In this document: one piece after another, positions 6,918 through 14,854 of the stretch
How positions within the stretch are numbered: position 1 is the first letter of the stretch
How the letters are laid out: every line of letters starts with the position of its first letter
NCBI GenBank assembly: GCA_043758125.1
Contig: JAYVOC010000048.1
Coordinates: 1-22,881 of the forward strand
Direction: 5' to 3'
Length of the DNA stretch: 22,881 bases
DNA from: JANXSD01 sp043758125
GTDB taxonomy: Bacteria > Bacteroidota > Bacteroidia > AKYH767-A > OLB10
Translations under genes and position numbers: made by a program
Notes under the pieces: generated by a model
Seen by the model: only the letters and a program-made list of their open reading frames with translations
Told to the model about the DNA's origin: nothing
Databases searched by the model: none

Positions 6918-7949
6918 ATGAACTCCACTACTAAAACAGTTTTATATCATTTTGTAGGATGGGCATTCTTTCTTCTGCTAGTCTTTTTATTGCCAATAAG
7001 TCCACCTAGATTGGAAGGAAATGAAATAGTTGGAATGGGTTTCATTTGGGTTCTGAGTTTAATGATCATTGTATTGATAGGATTTTATTATTTGAATGCT
7101 AATGTGCTTTTTCCGCAGTTGTTTTTGAAAAGAAAACGCGTAAATTATTTCCTAATCGTTATTGGTATTTTAGTTTTACTCTTTTTTATTCCAGTCATTG
7201 TAGGAGCCATCATCCATCCTCCTCAAATGGAAATGGACAATCATCATCCCCAACCAAATTTTATTCTTGCAACACTTGTTATGTTTTTTATAATATTCAT
7301 TGCTAGTTCATGGCCATTATTATTGAAACAATGGTTTTGGCTTGAAGGAAAAAATAAAGCAATTGAATATGAAAAAACAGTAACAGAGTTATCACTTTTG
7401 AAATCACAAATCAATCCGCATTTTTTGTTTAACACATTAAATAATATTTATACATTGGCAATCACGAATTCAACACAAACTCCTGAAGCTATTCTCAAAC
7501 TTTCGAAGTTGATGCGTTACCTAATGAATGATTCACAACAAAAGTCGGTTCCATTATCAAAAGAAATTGAACATTTAAGTCAATACATCGATTTGCAGAA
7601 ATTGCGTATCACTGAAAAAGTAACTATTGATTTTATTGTTGAAGGTGATACCTCGTTAAAAGAAATTGCTCCATTAATTCTATTGCCGTTTGTGGAAAAT
7701 GCTTTTAAATACGGAATTTCAGCACATAATATTTCTACTATTCAAATACAAATTATAATAAGGGATAATTTGGTTTCATTGAAAGTTATTAATCCAATTT
7801 TTAGAAGTAATACAATCCTTTTAGAAGCCAGTGGAATTGGATTGGCGAATGTAAAGCGAAGGTTAGATTTACTATACGAAAATCATCATCAATTAAACAT
7901 TACAAATGATGATGATAGATTTGTTGTTAATTTAGAAATTATCTGCTAA
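6918..7949 (+). CDS. LytS/YehU-type membrane sensor histidine kinase
   Basis: A 343-residue kinase of the His_kinase (PF06580) family, which phosphorylates LytTR response regulators. Four membrane helices (about 10-28, 38-58, 72-96, 115-137) make a membrane sensor without a sizeable external domain. After a short coiled link, the phosphoacceptor region 'SQINPHFLFNTLNNIY' places the catalytic His at residue 168. The ATPase part shows the N-box 'LLPFVENAFKYG' (about 253-264) and the G-box 'GIGLANVKRRLDLLY' (about 309-323). The stop shares one base with the start of the regulator gene (TAATG), so the pair is translationally coupled. The signal is unknown. A weak TATCTTCG element at 6895-6902 is the only promoter-like site upstream. 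Confidence 0.93.
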   Translation: MNSTTKTVLYHFVGWAFFLLLVFLLPISPPRLEGNEIVGMGFIWVLSLMIIVLIGFYYLNANVLFPQLFLKRKRVNYFLIVIGILVLLFFIPVIVGAIIHPPQMEMDNHHPQPNFILATLVMFFIIFIASSWPLLLKQWFWLEGKNKAIEYEKTVTELSLLKSQINPHFLFNTLNNIYTLAITNSTQTPEAILKLSKLMRYLMNDSQQKSVPLSKEIEHLSQYIDLQKLRITEKVTIDFIVEGDTSLKEIAPLILLPFVENAFKYGISAHNISTIQIQIIIRDNLVSLKVINPIFRSNTILLEASGIGLANVKRRLDLLYENHHQLNITNDDDRFVVNLEIIC

Positions 7950-8662
7950 TGTTACGAACTGTTATTGTGGATGATGAACCACTTGCTATTAATCTTCTAA
8001 GAAATTATTGCGCTCAGATTCCCTATATTCATGTGTTGGAAACATTTACTGATGCATTATCATGTTCAGATTATTTAAAAAAAATAAATGTTGATTTGCT
8101 TTTTTTAGATATTAATATGCCCGATATTTCAGGTCTAGAATTTTTTAAAAGTATACAAAACCCACCTGCAGTAATATTTTCAACTGCCTATAGTGAATAT
8201 GCTGTTCAAGGATTCGATTTGTCAGCAGTGGATTATCTTCTAAAGCCTTTTGATTTTGAGAGATTTCGTAAAAGTGTGGAAAAGGCTAAGGACCAACATT
8301 ATTTTAAAAATCAAAAAATTCCAAAAGAATCTGCATATATTTTTATTAAATCGGATTACCAATTATTAAAAGTGAATGTAATAGATATCGTTTTAATAGA
8401 AGGACTCGATGATTATATTAAGATTTATACAGACGGTAAAATGATTCTTACTTTGATGAGCTTAAAAGCTATATTAGAAATTTTACCTGAAAATGAATTC
8501 GTAAGAGTGCATCGTAGCTTTATTGTTCCTTTATCTAAAATTAGAAGCATGAATAAAAAATCAGTTCGTGTTGGTGAGCAAGAAATTCCTATTGGAAATA
8601 CGTATGCGCAAGCATTTTTTAGCAAAGTAGAGAATAGTTCTGATGGTTTAAATTTGAAATGA
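7949..8662 (+). CDS. LytTR-family response regulator
   Basis: The 237-residue partner of the LytS-type kinase. The receiver domain (1-120) has the acidic pair D8/D9, the phosphorylated Asp at 54 ('LLFLDINMP'), T79 and K99 ('LLKPF'). The LytTR DNA-binding domain (about 135-230) has 'VLIEGLDDYIKIY', 'MSLKAILEILP' and 'VRVHRSFIV', and ends near 'IPIGNTYAQAF'. Such regulators bind paired direct repeats upstream of their targets and often act on neighbouring envelope or transport genes. The next operon starts 111 bp downstream on the same strand, making it the obvious candidate target, but I could not identify convincing LytTR boxes there. Confidence 0.93.
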   Translation: MLRTVIVDDEPLAINLLRNYCAQIPYIHVLETFTDALSCSDYLKKINVDLLFLDINMPDISGLEFFKSIQNPPAVIFSTAYSEYAVQGFDLSAVDYLLKPFDFERFRKSVEKAKDQHYFKNQKIPKESAYIFIKSDYQLLKVNVIDIVLIEGLDDYIKIYTDGKMILTLMSLKAILEILPENEFVRVHRSFIVPLSKIRSMNKKSVRVGEQEIPIGNTYAQAFFSKVENSSDGLNLK

Positions 8663-8698
8663 CCGATGAAAAAGTAATCCTAACCTAGTTTTAATGTA

Positions 8699-8731
8699 TT
8701 GATAGTATTTTCATTTTAATATTTGCAAATA
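8699..8731 (+). promoter_or_regulatory. Possible promoter with a 12-bp palindrome ahead of the PqqD-like operon
   Basis: TTG at 8699-8701 and TAATATTTG at 8717-8725 (one base longer than TAnnTTTG) form a near-consensus promoter. The perfect palindrome TATTTGCAAATA (8720-8731) overlaps the -7 element, so a bound dimer would block it. This is inference from position and symmetry only. Confidence 0.35.
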
Positions 8732-8773
8732 ATGTTTCTTAAAATGCGTTCTATCTTAACATAAAAAATTGTT

Positions 8774-9016
8774 ATGAAATTAAAAAGTAATATAGCAACT
8801 AGCGAATCTGGCTTTGTTTTCAACCCAACTTCTGGTGACTCCTATTCTGCAAATGCTGTTGCTGCAGAGATAATGTTACTCTTAAAAGAAAATAATTCTA
8901 TTAAAGAGATAAAACAAATAATGCTTTCTCGATATGAAGTTGATTCAAGTCATTTTGAAAAGGATTTGGATGATTTCATTGCACAATTACGTGATCAAAA
9001 TCTTTTAGAATTATGA
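8774..9016 (+). CDS. PqqD-like RiPP recognition element (RRE) protein
   Basis: An 80-residue protein with the PqqD fold: strands over 'SGFVFNP..GDSYSAN', a helix 'AVAAEIMLLLKEN', then 'SIKEIKQIMLSRYEVD' and a final winged helix 'FEKDLDDFIAQLRDQNLLEL'. PqqD-like domains bind leader peptides and deliver them to modifying enzymes in RiPP pathways; stand-alone ones are the size seen here (80-100 residues). The stop overlaps the ATP-grasp start by 4 bases (ATGA), so the two are co-translated. It is the first of six genes. No separate short precursor gene was found nearby, so its binding partner may be a protein tail, for example the N-terminus of the decarboxylase two genes on. Confidence 0.8.
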   Translation: MKLKSNIATSESGFVFNPTSGDSYSANAVAAEIMLLLKENNSIKEIKQIMLSRYEVDSSHFEKDLDDFIAQLRDQNLLEL

Positions 9017-10074
9017 CCAACTCAACTATATCTCCAATTGAATTGGTAATCGCTGTTACTGGTCTTAATGCAATTGATAGCCCCGGACCAGGCGTATCTG
9101 TAATTCGCGCTATTCGTGATTGTAAAGATTTTAAAGTACGTATTGTTGGTCTTTCTTATGAATCATTGGAGCCTGGGATTTACATGCATGATATCGTTGA
9201 TAAAACGTATCAGATACCTTATCCATCAGCTGGCACAGAATCACTTTTAAATCGTCTTACGGAAATTAATATTCATGAAAAGATAGATGTGTTAATACCA
9301 AATTTTGATGCTGAGTTACATAATTTTATTAAAATCAGCGATGCCTTATTAAAAATTGGTATAAAAACTTTTCTTCCTTCACATGAACAACTTGATTCTC
9401 GTGATAAAATAAATTTGTCGGAGTTTGGAAAGAAAAATAATTTTGATGTTCCTGCAGATAAAATTTTGTATCGAATGGAGGATCTGCCAATGGCCGCTAA
9501 AGAGTTAGAATTTCCAATTGTTGTTAAAGGAAAATATTACGAGGCAACGGTTGCTTATACTTTAGAGCAAGCGCAAAAGGCTTTTCTAAAATTACAAGCT
9601 AAGTGGGGATTGCCAATTATTGTTCAACAATTTATTTCTGGAACTGAAATAAATATTGCTGCGTTAGGTGATGGGGAAGGAAATGCAATAAGTGTTATTC
9701 CCATGCGTAAGTTATACATCACTGATAAGGGTAAGGCATGGGCTGGAGTTACTTTGGAAGATGATTCTCTCATTGATATGGCAAAACGCTTTATTGAAAT
9801 TACAAAATGGCGCGGTGGCTTCGAAATAGAAATAATGCGTTCTCCTGAAGGTGTTTTATATATTATGGAAGTGAATCCTCGCTTTCCAGCTTGGATTTAT
9901 TTAACAGCAGGAGCAGGGCAAAATCAGCCCGCAGCATTAGTTAAAATGGCGATTGGAGAAAAGGTAATTCCGTTCACCAATTATCAAGTAGGAAAAATAT
10001 TTATTCGCTATGCTTGGGACTTGATTACAGACATTCAAGAATTTCAACAAATTTCAGCATTCGGTGAGTTGTAA
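9013..10074 (+). CDS. ATP-grasp ligase of the carbamoyl-phosphate-synthase-like branch
   Basis: A 353-residue enzyme expected to activate a carboxylate as an acyl-phosphate and join it to an amine or thiol. The N-terminal Rossmann-like domain (1-120) starts with 'VIAVTGLNAIDSPGPGVSVI'. The ATP-grasp part has an ATP-binding lysine in 'IVVKGKYYE' (K172), 'IVQQFISGTEINIAAL' (hinge, about 200-215), the metal-binding 'FEIEIM' (E271/E273) and 'MEVNPRFPAW' (E286, N288, R290). All catalytic positions I can judge are present, so it should be active. After 'NPRF' most relatives have small residues, whereas here 'PAWIYL' follows, which may shape an unusual acceptor pocket. It is coupled to the RRE gene by a 4-base overlap and lies 16 bases before the decarboxylase. 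The substrate is unknown; peptide, amino-acid or lysine-type chemistry are all possible. Confidence 0.85.
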   Translation: MTNSTISPIELVIAVTGLNAIDSPGPGVSVIRAIRDCKDFKVRIVGLSYESLEPGIYMHDIVDKTYQIPYPSAGTESLLNRLTEINIHEKIDVLIPNFDAELHNFIKISDALLKIGIKTFLPSHEQLDSRDKINLSEFGKKNNFDVPADKILYRMEDLPMAAKELEFPIVVKGKYYEATVAYTLEQAQKAFLKLQAKWGLPIIVQQFISGTEINIAALGDGEGNAISVIPMRKLYITDKGKAWAGVTLEDDSLIDMAKRFIEITKWRGGFEIEIMRSPEGVLYIMEVNPRFPAWIYLTAGAGQNQPAALVKMAIGEKVIPFTNYQVGKIFIRYAWDLITDIQEFQQISAFGEL

Positions 10075-10090
10075 TTATTATTAATCAATT

Positions 10091-11449
10091 ATGGAAAAGC
10101 TAAAATACGAACGACCTGTTATTAAGAAATTGAATGCAGGTATCATGAATAAATTTGGTATGCGTACGGAGTTTACTCCACACACACATATTGAAGGTGT
10201 TGCAGTAAAAGATATTATTGCAAAATATGGTTCGCCTGTTTTTGTAATTTCTGAACGTCAAATTCGTAAGAACTATCAACAAGCCGTTAGATCTTTTCGT
10301 ACACGATATCCAAAAGTGCAATTTGCATGGTCGTACAAAACGAATTACATGAATGCTGTATGTAAAGTTTTTCATCAAGAAGGTTCATGGGCAGAAGTTG
10401 TTTCTGGTTTCGAGTACCATAAAGCATTAGGCAATGGAGTGCCTGGAAATAAAATTATTTTTAATGGTCCTGATAAACGAGAAGAAGAAATCATATTAGC
10501 AATTAATAACGATTCCCTAATTCATGTAGACCATTTTGATGAATTATTTTTGTTGATGGAGATAGTTGAGAAAATGGATAAACGTCCTCGTGTAGCTATT
10601 CGTGTGAATATGGATACTGGAATTTATCCAATGTGGGATCGTTTTGGATTTAATTATGAAAACGGACAAGCTTGGAATGCTATTAATAAAATAATGGCAT
10701 CTGAGAAACTGGAACTGGTAGGATTGCATTCACATATTGGAACATTTATGTTATCTACAGCCGCCTACGCTGTCGCAACATCTAAACTTTGTGATCTTGC
10801 TTTTAACTTCAATAAAAAATTTGGTAAGGCTATTCAATATTTGGATTTAGGAGGTGGATTTCCCTCCTCAAATACTTTAAAAGGTGCATATTTACCTGGT
10901 GCAGATACCGTACCTTCAATAGATGAATTCGCTGAAGCAATCACATCTACCGTACTTAATTATGGCTTTAAACAAGAAGAACTTCCTTTGCTAATTTTGG
11001 AAACTGGCAGAGCATTAATTGATGATGCTGGGTTTCTTTTGGGTTCTGTATTAGCAACTAAAAGATTAAGCGATGGGCGACGTGCAACAATTTTAGATTT
11101 TGGCGTGAATATATTATTTACTTCATTTTGGTACGATCATAAAATAACTCCAGCACAAGAATTTAGTCATCACACAGAAGATATGGTTTTGTTTGGTCCA
11201 CTTTGTATGAATATAGATGTTGTACGCGAAACAGTAAATCTTCCTTTACTTCAAAAGGGTGATCAAGTTGTGGTGCACAAAGTTGGTGCATATAACATGA
11301 CGCAATGGATGCAGTTTATTAGCATGCGACCTTCCATCGTGATGATTGATGAGAATGAAACGATGCATCAGATTCGTAAACCAGAAACTTTAGCATATCT
11401 CGAATCATTAGAAAATATTCCAGATCATTTGCAGCAAATTAAATTGTAA
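10091..11449 (+). CDS. LysA-like PLP-dependent decarboxylase (fold type III) with a leader-like N-terminus
   Basis: A 452-residue member of the diaminopimelate/ornithine/arginine decarboxylase group. PLP is probably bound by K83 ('FAWSYKTNY'), with the barrel signatures 'GLHSHIGTF' (H213/H215), 'LDLGGGFP' (about 254-260) and 'LETGRALIDD' (about 302-311). The active-site Cys contributed to the partner subunit is C372 in 'FGPLCMNID', with D376 following, as in group IV decarboxylases. Before the barrel, residues 4-17 read 'LKYERPVIKKLNAG', an extra segment that resembles RiPP leader motifs of the YxxP type. The gene is 1 base from the transporter fusion. Substrate prediction (meso-diaminopimelate, carboxynorspermidine, arginine or a ligated amino acid) is not possible from these motifs, and a lone biosynthetic lysA is unlikely in this operon. 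Confidence 0.85.
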   Translation: MEKLKYERPVIKKLNAGIMNKFGMRTEFTPHTHIEGVAVKDIIAKYGSPVFVISERQIRKNYQQAVRSFRTRYPKVQFAWSYKTNYMNAVCKVFHQEGSWAEVVSGFEYHKALGNGVPGNKIIFNGPDKREEEIILAINNDSLIHVDHFDELFLLMEIVEKMDKRPRVAIRVNMDTGIYPMWDRFGFNYENGQAWNAINKIMASEKLELVGLHSHIGTFMLSTAAYAVATSKLCDLAFNFNKKFGKAIQYLDLGGGFPSSNTLKGAYLPGADTVPSIDEFAEAITSTVLNYGFKQEELPLLILETGRALIDDAGFLLGSVLATKRLSDGRRATILDFGVNILFTSFWYDHKITPAQEFSHHTEDMVLFGPLCMNIDVVRETVNLPLLQKGDQVVVHKVGAYNMTQWMQFISMRPSIVMIDENETMHQIRKPETLAYLESLENIPDHLQQIKL

Positions 11450-11450
11450 T

Positions 11451-13652
11451 ATGCGTAAGCTGAAAGAAGATTGTTTTTCTGTGCTTTTGCCAGGATTGCT
11501 TAATAGCTATTCTGTAATCTTTTTCGCAAGAAATATTAAGTTTGGAATTTTATTGCTGATCGTAAGTTTCTTTAATCCTGTTGCTGGATTATCTGGATTA
11601 ATTGCAGCTATGATAGCCCTTTTTACATCATATTTAATGGGCTATAGTAAAGAACTAATTCGTGATGGATTGTATAGTTTTAATGCATTGATGGTGGGAA
11701 TAGGATTAGGGACATTTTATCAAGTTTCTTCCATCTTTTTTCTTGTATTAGGATTCTCCGCATTGTTAACATTTATTGTCACCATAGTTATTGCTGGTTG
11801 GTTAGGTAAAAATAAATTACCGTTTCTTAGTTTGCCTTTTCTATTTACATTTTGGCTATTACTTCTTTCAACAAGAGAGTTTTCACAACTAGGATTAAGT
11901 GAACGAAATATTTATTGGATAAATGAAATGGTGTCGATAGGAGGTAAGCCACTCTTTGATTTTTTTAATGTGTTTGAACAATTGAATTTACCAATTGTTA
12001 TTTCAGCATATTTTCATTCACTCAGTGCAATATTTTTTCAAGATAATTTAATCGCAGGAATTTTAATCGCATTTGGAATTTTATATTATTCGCGAATAGC
12101 TTTTTCGCTCAGTTTAATTGGATTCTTTTCAGCAATTTTATTTTATCATCTTACAGGAACTGATCTTAATAAATTAAACTATTATAATTTAGGTGCAAAT
12201 TTTATTATGGCATCTATGGCCATTGGTGGATTCTTTACTATCCCCTCTGCTTGGTCGTATCTATGGGTGATATTATTAACGCCAATCATTACTTTTTTTG
12301 TGTTAGGTACTGAAGCTGTTCTTCATCCTTATCAGTTACCTGTATATTCACTTCCCTTTTCTGCAGTAGTAATTATTTTTCTTTATTTTTTATCATTTCG
12401 ATTACGCATAAAAAAATTATTTTTAACAACTGTTCAATATTATTCGCCAGAAATAAATCTCTATACTTTCCGAAATAATTTGGAACGACTTCGTGATAAT
12501 TATTATGTCCCTTTGTCATTGCCTTTTTGGGGTGAGTGGATGTTGTCACAAGGATACGAAGGGGGAATTACTCATAAAGGCGATTGGAGTAAAGCACTTG
12601 ACTTTATGGTTCTTGATGAACAGATGAAAACGTATTCAGATCCTGGTATTGTTACTGAGCATTATTTTTCTTTTAATAAACCAGTACTTGCTGTCGCAGA
12701 TGGATTTGTAGAAGAGATAATCGATCAAGTAGAAGATAATACTATCGGACAAGTTAATACTGAGCAGAATTGGGGTAATACAATTGTAATTAGACATAAC
12801 GTTGGGCTTTATTCAAAATTATCACATCTAAAAGCTGGTTCAATAAAAGTAAAAATAGGCGATTGGATTCAAAAAGGTCAATGGATAGCTAATGTTGGGA
12901 ATTCTGGTCGGTCTCCTGAACCTCACTTGCATTTTCAGATGCAATCAACGCCACATGTTGGTGCTCGAACTCTTAGTTATCCAATGGGACATTTTATGAC
13001 TAGAGATACTAATGGATATCATCTTCATAATTTTGAGATACCAGACGAAGGGCAACTTGTCTCTAATGTTTTATTAACTCCTTTATTGCAAGAAGCTTTT
13101 CGATTTCAACCAGGCACAAGATGGAAGTATTCTTATTCAATAAATGATGAAGCGATTTCTGAAGAAATAATTGAATGCTTTACTGATGAATGGAATCAAT
13201 CTTATTTGTATTCGCATAAATCTAAAAGCATTGCCTACTTCATCAATAATGGAACATTATTTTATTTTACTCATTATGTTGGCAAAAAAAATGATTTACT
13301 TTATCATCTTTATAGAGGAGCTTACAAAGTTTTATTAGGCTATTATCATGAATTAATTTTAGAAGATTATTTCCCACTTCATTTTATAAAATCTAATAAA
13401 TTTCTTTGGATGCAGGATTTCATTGCGCCATTTTATATTTCCTTGAAATCTAAATTTAAAATTTCTCCTACTTATGTTGACAATATTTATCAACCATTTA
13501 GCATTGTATTAAATAGTGAAACTGGAACACAACAGAATAAAAAATTTAATTCCGAAATAAATTACAAATTAGAGATCTTTAATGGTCGTATTAACAGAAT
13601 TACTGGTGTTGGAAATATATTTAAGTTGGAGGCGGTATGTCAAGAGCTATAA
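11451..13652 (+). CDS. Urea-transporter-like membrane domain fused to an M23 metallopeptidase
   Basis: A 733-residue fusion. Residues 1-325 are a multi-helix membrane domain of the urea transporter family: 'LPGLLNSYSVIFF', 'LYSFNALMVGIGLG' (about 76-89), 'LPFLSLPFLFTFW', then the second-half equivalents 'NLGANFIMASMAIGG' and 'LPVYSLPF'. These proteins form channels for urea or small amides. Residues about 365-510 are an M23 (LytM) peptidase with the zinc ligands in 'THKGDWSKALDF' (H375, D384), 'SHL' (H459) and 'PHLHFQ' (H492, H494), all present. M23 enzymes cut peptidoglycan peptides outside the cytoplasm. A further 200-residue beta-rich C-terminal domain has no match that I recognise. The end overlaps the next gene by 16 bases. 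Where the peptidase sits relative to the membrane is open: known urea transporters have both termini inside. Confidence 0.85.
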   Translation: MRKLKEDCFSVLLPGLLNSYSVIFFARNIKFGILLLIVSFFNPVAGLSGLIAAMIALFTSYLMGYSKELIRDGLYSFNALMVGIGLGTFYQVSSIFFLVLGFSALLTFIVTIVIAGWLGKNKLPFLSLPFLFTFWLLLLSTREFSQLGLSERNIYWINEMVSIGGKPLFDFFNVFEQLNLPIVISAYFHSLSAIFFQDNLIAGILIAFGILYYSRIAFSLSLIGFFSAILFYHLTGTDLNKLNYYNLGANFIMASMAIGGFFTIPSAWSYLWVILLTPIITFFVLGTEAVLHPYQLPVYSLPFSAVVIIFLYFLSFRLRIKKLFLTTVQYYSPEINLYTFRNNLERLRDNYYVPLSLPFWGEWMLSQGYEGGITHKGDWSKALDFMVLDEQMKTYSDPGIVTEHYFSFNKPVLAVADGFVEEIIDQVEDNTIGQVNTEQNWGNTIVIRHNVGLYSKLSHLKAGSIKVKIGDWIQKGQWIANVGNSGRSPEPHLHFQMQSTPHVGARTLSYPMGHFMTRDTNGYHLHNFEIPDEGQLVSNVLLTPLLQEAFRFQPGTRWKYSYSINDEAISEEIIECFTDEWNQSYLYSHKSKSIAYFINNGTLFYFTHYVGKKNDLLYHLYRGAYKVLLGYYHELILEDYFPLHFIKSNKFLWMQDFIAPFYISLKSKFKISPTYVDNIYQPFSIVLNSETGTQQNKKFNSEINYKLEIFNGRINRITGVGNIFKLEAVCQEL

Positions 13653-14854
13653 TTTTATCATTGTTGTTTTCTACTCAAATTGCATTTGGACAATCTAACT
13701 CTGATACACTAACTTATTTAAAAGTTGATAGTATTTCTTATTCACTTTATATCAATAAAAATTGGAAAGAGCTTACTAAAGTAGGTCGTTCTTCTCTAAA
13801 TAGAGGTATTGATTTTCCTAATTTAAGATTGCGTTTAGCAGATGCTGCTATTGCACAGAATCATCCTTCCGTTGCATTAAAACACCTCGATAAGGCTTAT
13901 GAATCCGATGCCACACAAGCATATATGCTTAAACAATATATTTTATCACAACGAATGTTAAATAATATTGATGAGTCCCGATATTTTCTTTCAAAAACAG
14001 ATTCAAGCACCCATAAAATTTTTAATCAACGAAAAGTTCAATTACTTGATCAAATATTTTTTGATATTGGTGTGATACATCCAGATGATAGTGTGAGGAA
14101 TAATTTAAATTTATTTAGATTTGGAATTCAATCGAGGTTGAATTGGAGATGGATGATATATCAATCATTTCAATACTATAATCAGTCATCCATAGTAAAA
14201 GTTCCACCTCCACCTTCACATGGACCACGACGACCAATTGAAACTAGTTTGCCAATTTCTCAAATTGATTATTATTTAAGGACACGCCTTCAAGCTTCTC
14301 GTAATTTATCATTTGGATTAGCATATCATTTTCTTCAAAGTAATGATAATGGATTATTAGAATTAGGATATGGAGGTTATTTCAATATTCGTAGGTCTAT
14401 GCCGTATGGTACACTCAATATAGATGCAGGATTTTCCAACTACACGAATACTCATCAAAAACAAATTGGTATTTCTGGTAAAGTGTTTCCATTTGGAAAT
14501 TACTCTTGGTATTTATTAGCTGGTGTTGATCTACTTAATAATTCCGATTCTGGAAATGTTGTTATTGAAAATTTCGGCACAGGAATTAAATTGCAAAAAT
14601 CAATATGGACTGAATTTAATATTTCATTTGGCGATAAACCTAACTTCGTTGAAAATAATGGCGAGTTTATTTATAATTCAATTGATTTAACACAAACTAA
14701 GTTTGATGCGATAATTTATTTTGTATTAACCCATCATATTACACTATCTGTTGATTATCGCTTTGAGAAAAAACAACAATTAGTAAGAACAAGAAATACT
14801 TACGTTAACTATAATCAACAAGGTTTAATTGGAGAACTAATATGGAAATTGTAA
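13637..14854 (+). CDS. Outer-membrane protein: TPR-like N-terminus and beta-barrel
   Basis: A 405-residue protein with a signal peptide (MSRAIILSLLF..IAFGQS, cleavage near 19). Residues about 50-135 are TPR-like helices ('RLADAAIAQNHPSVALKHLDKAYE'), and the remaining 250 residues are alternating strands with aromatic girdles ('IDYYLRTRLQ', 'LSFGLAYHFL', 'WYLLAGVDLL', 'ITLSVDYRFE') that should form a barrel of about 12-16 strands. The plan recalls YaiO-like proteins and, more remotely, PgaA-type TPR-barrel export proteins. A GGAGG at 13628-13632, inside the upstream gene, fixes the ATG. It overlaps the following TPR gene by 13 bases. A role as an outer-membrane exit for the cluster's product is plausible but inferred. 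Confidence 0.75.
   Translation: MSRAIILSLLFSTQIAFGQSNSDTLTYLKVDSISYSLYINKNWKELTKVGRSSLNRGIDFPNLRLRLADAAIAQNHPSVALKHLDKAYESDATQAYMLKQYILSQRMLNNIDESRYFLSKTDSSTHKIFNQRKVQLLDQIFFDIGVIHPDDSVRNNLNLFRFGIQSRLNWRWMIYQSFQYYNQSSIVKVPPPPSHGPRRPIETSLPISQIDYYLRTRLQASRNLSFGLAYHFLQSNDNGLLELGYGGYFNIRRSMPYGTLNIDAGFSNYTNTHQKQIGISGKVFPFGNYSWYLLAGVDLLNNSDSGNVVIENFGTGIKLQKSIWTEFNISFGDKPNFVENNGEFIYNSIDLTQTKFDAIIYFVLTHHITLSVDYRFEKKQQLVRTRNTYVNYNQQGLIGELIWKL

Noticed and set aside
8663..8773. LytTR binding boxes in front of the six-gene operon
   Set aside because: CTAGTTTTAAT near 8685-8695 looks vaguely like half a site, but there is no second copy at the expected spacing.
10100..10378. Minus-strand ORF inside the decarboxylase gene as a missing RiPP precursor
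   Set aside because: It is antisense to a conserved enzyme and has no leader/core character; it is an antisense shadow.
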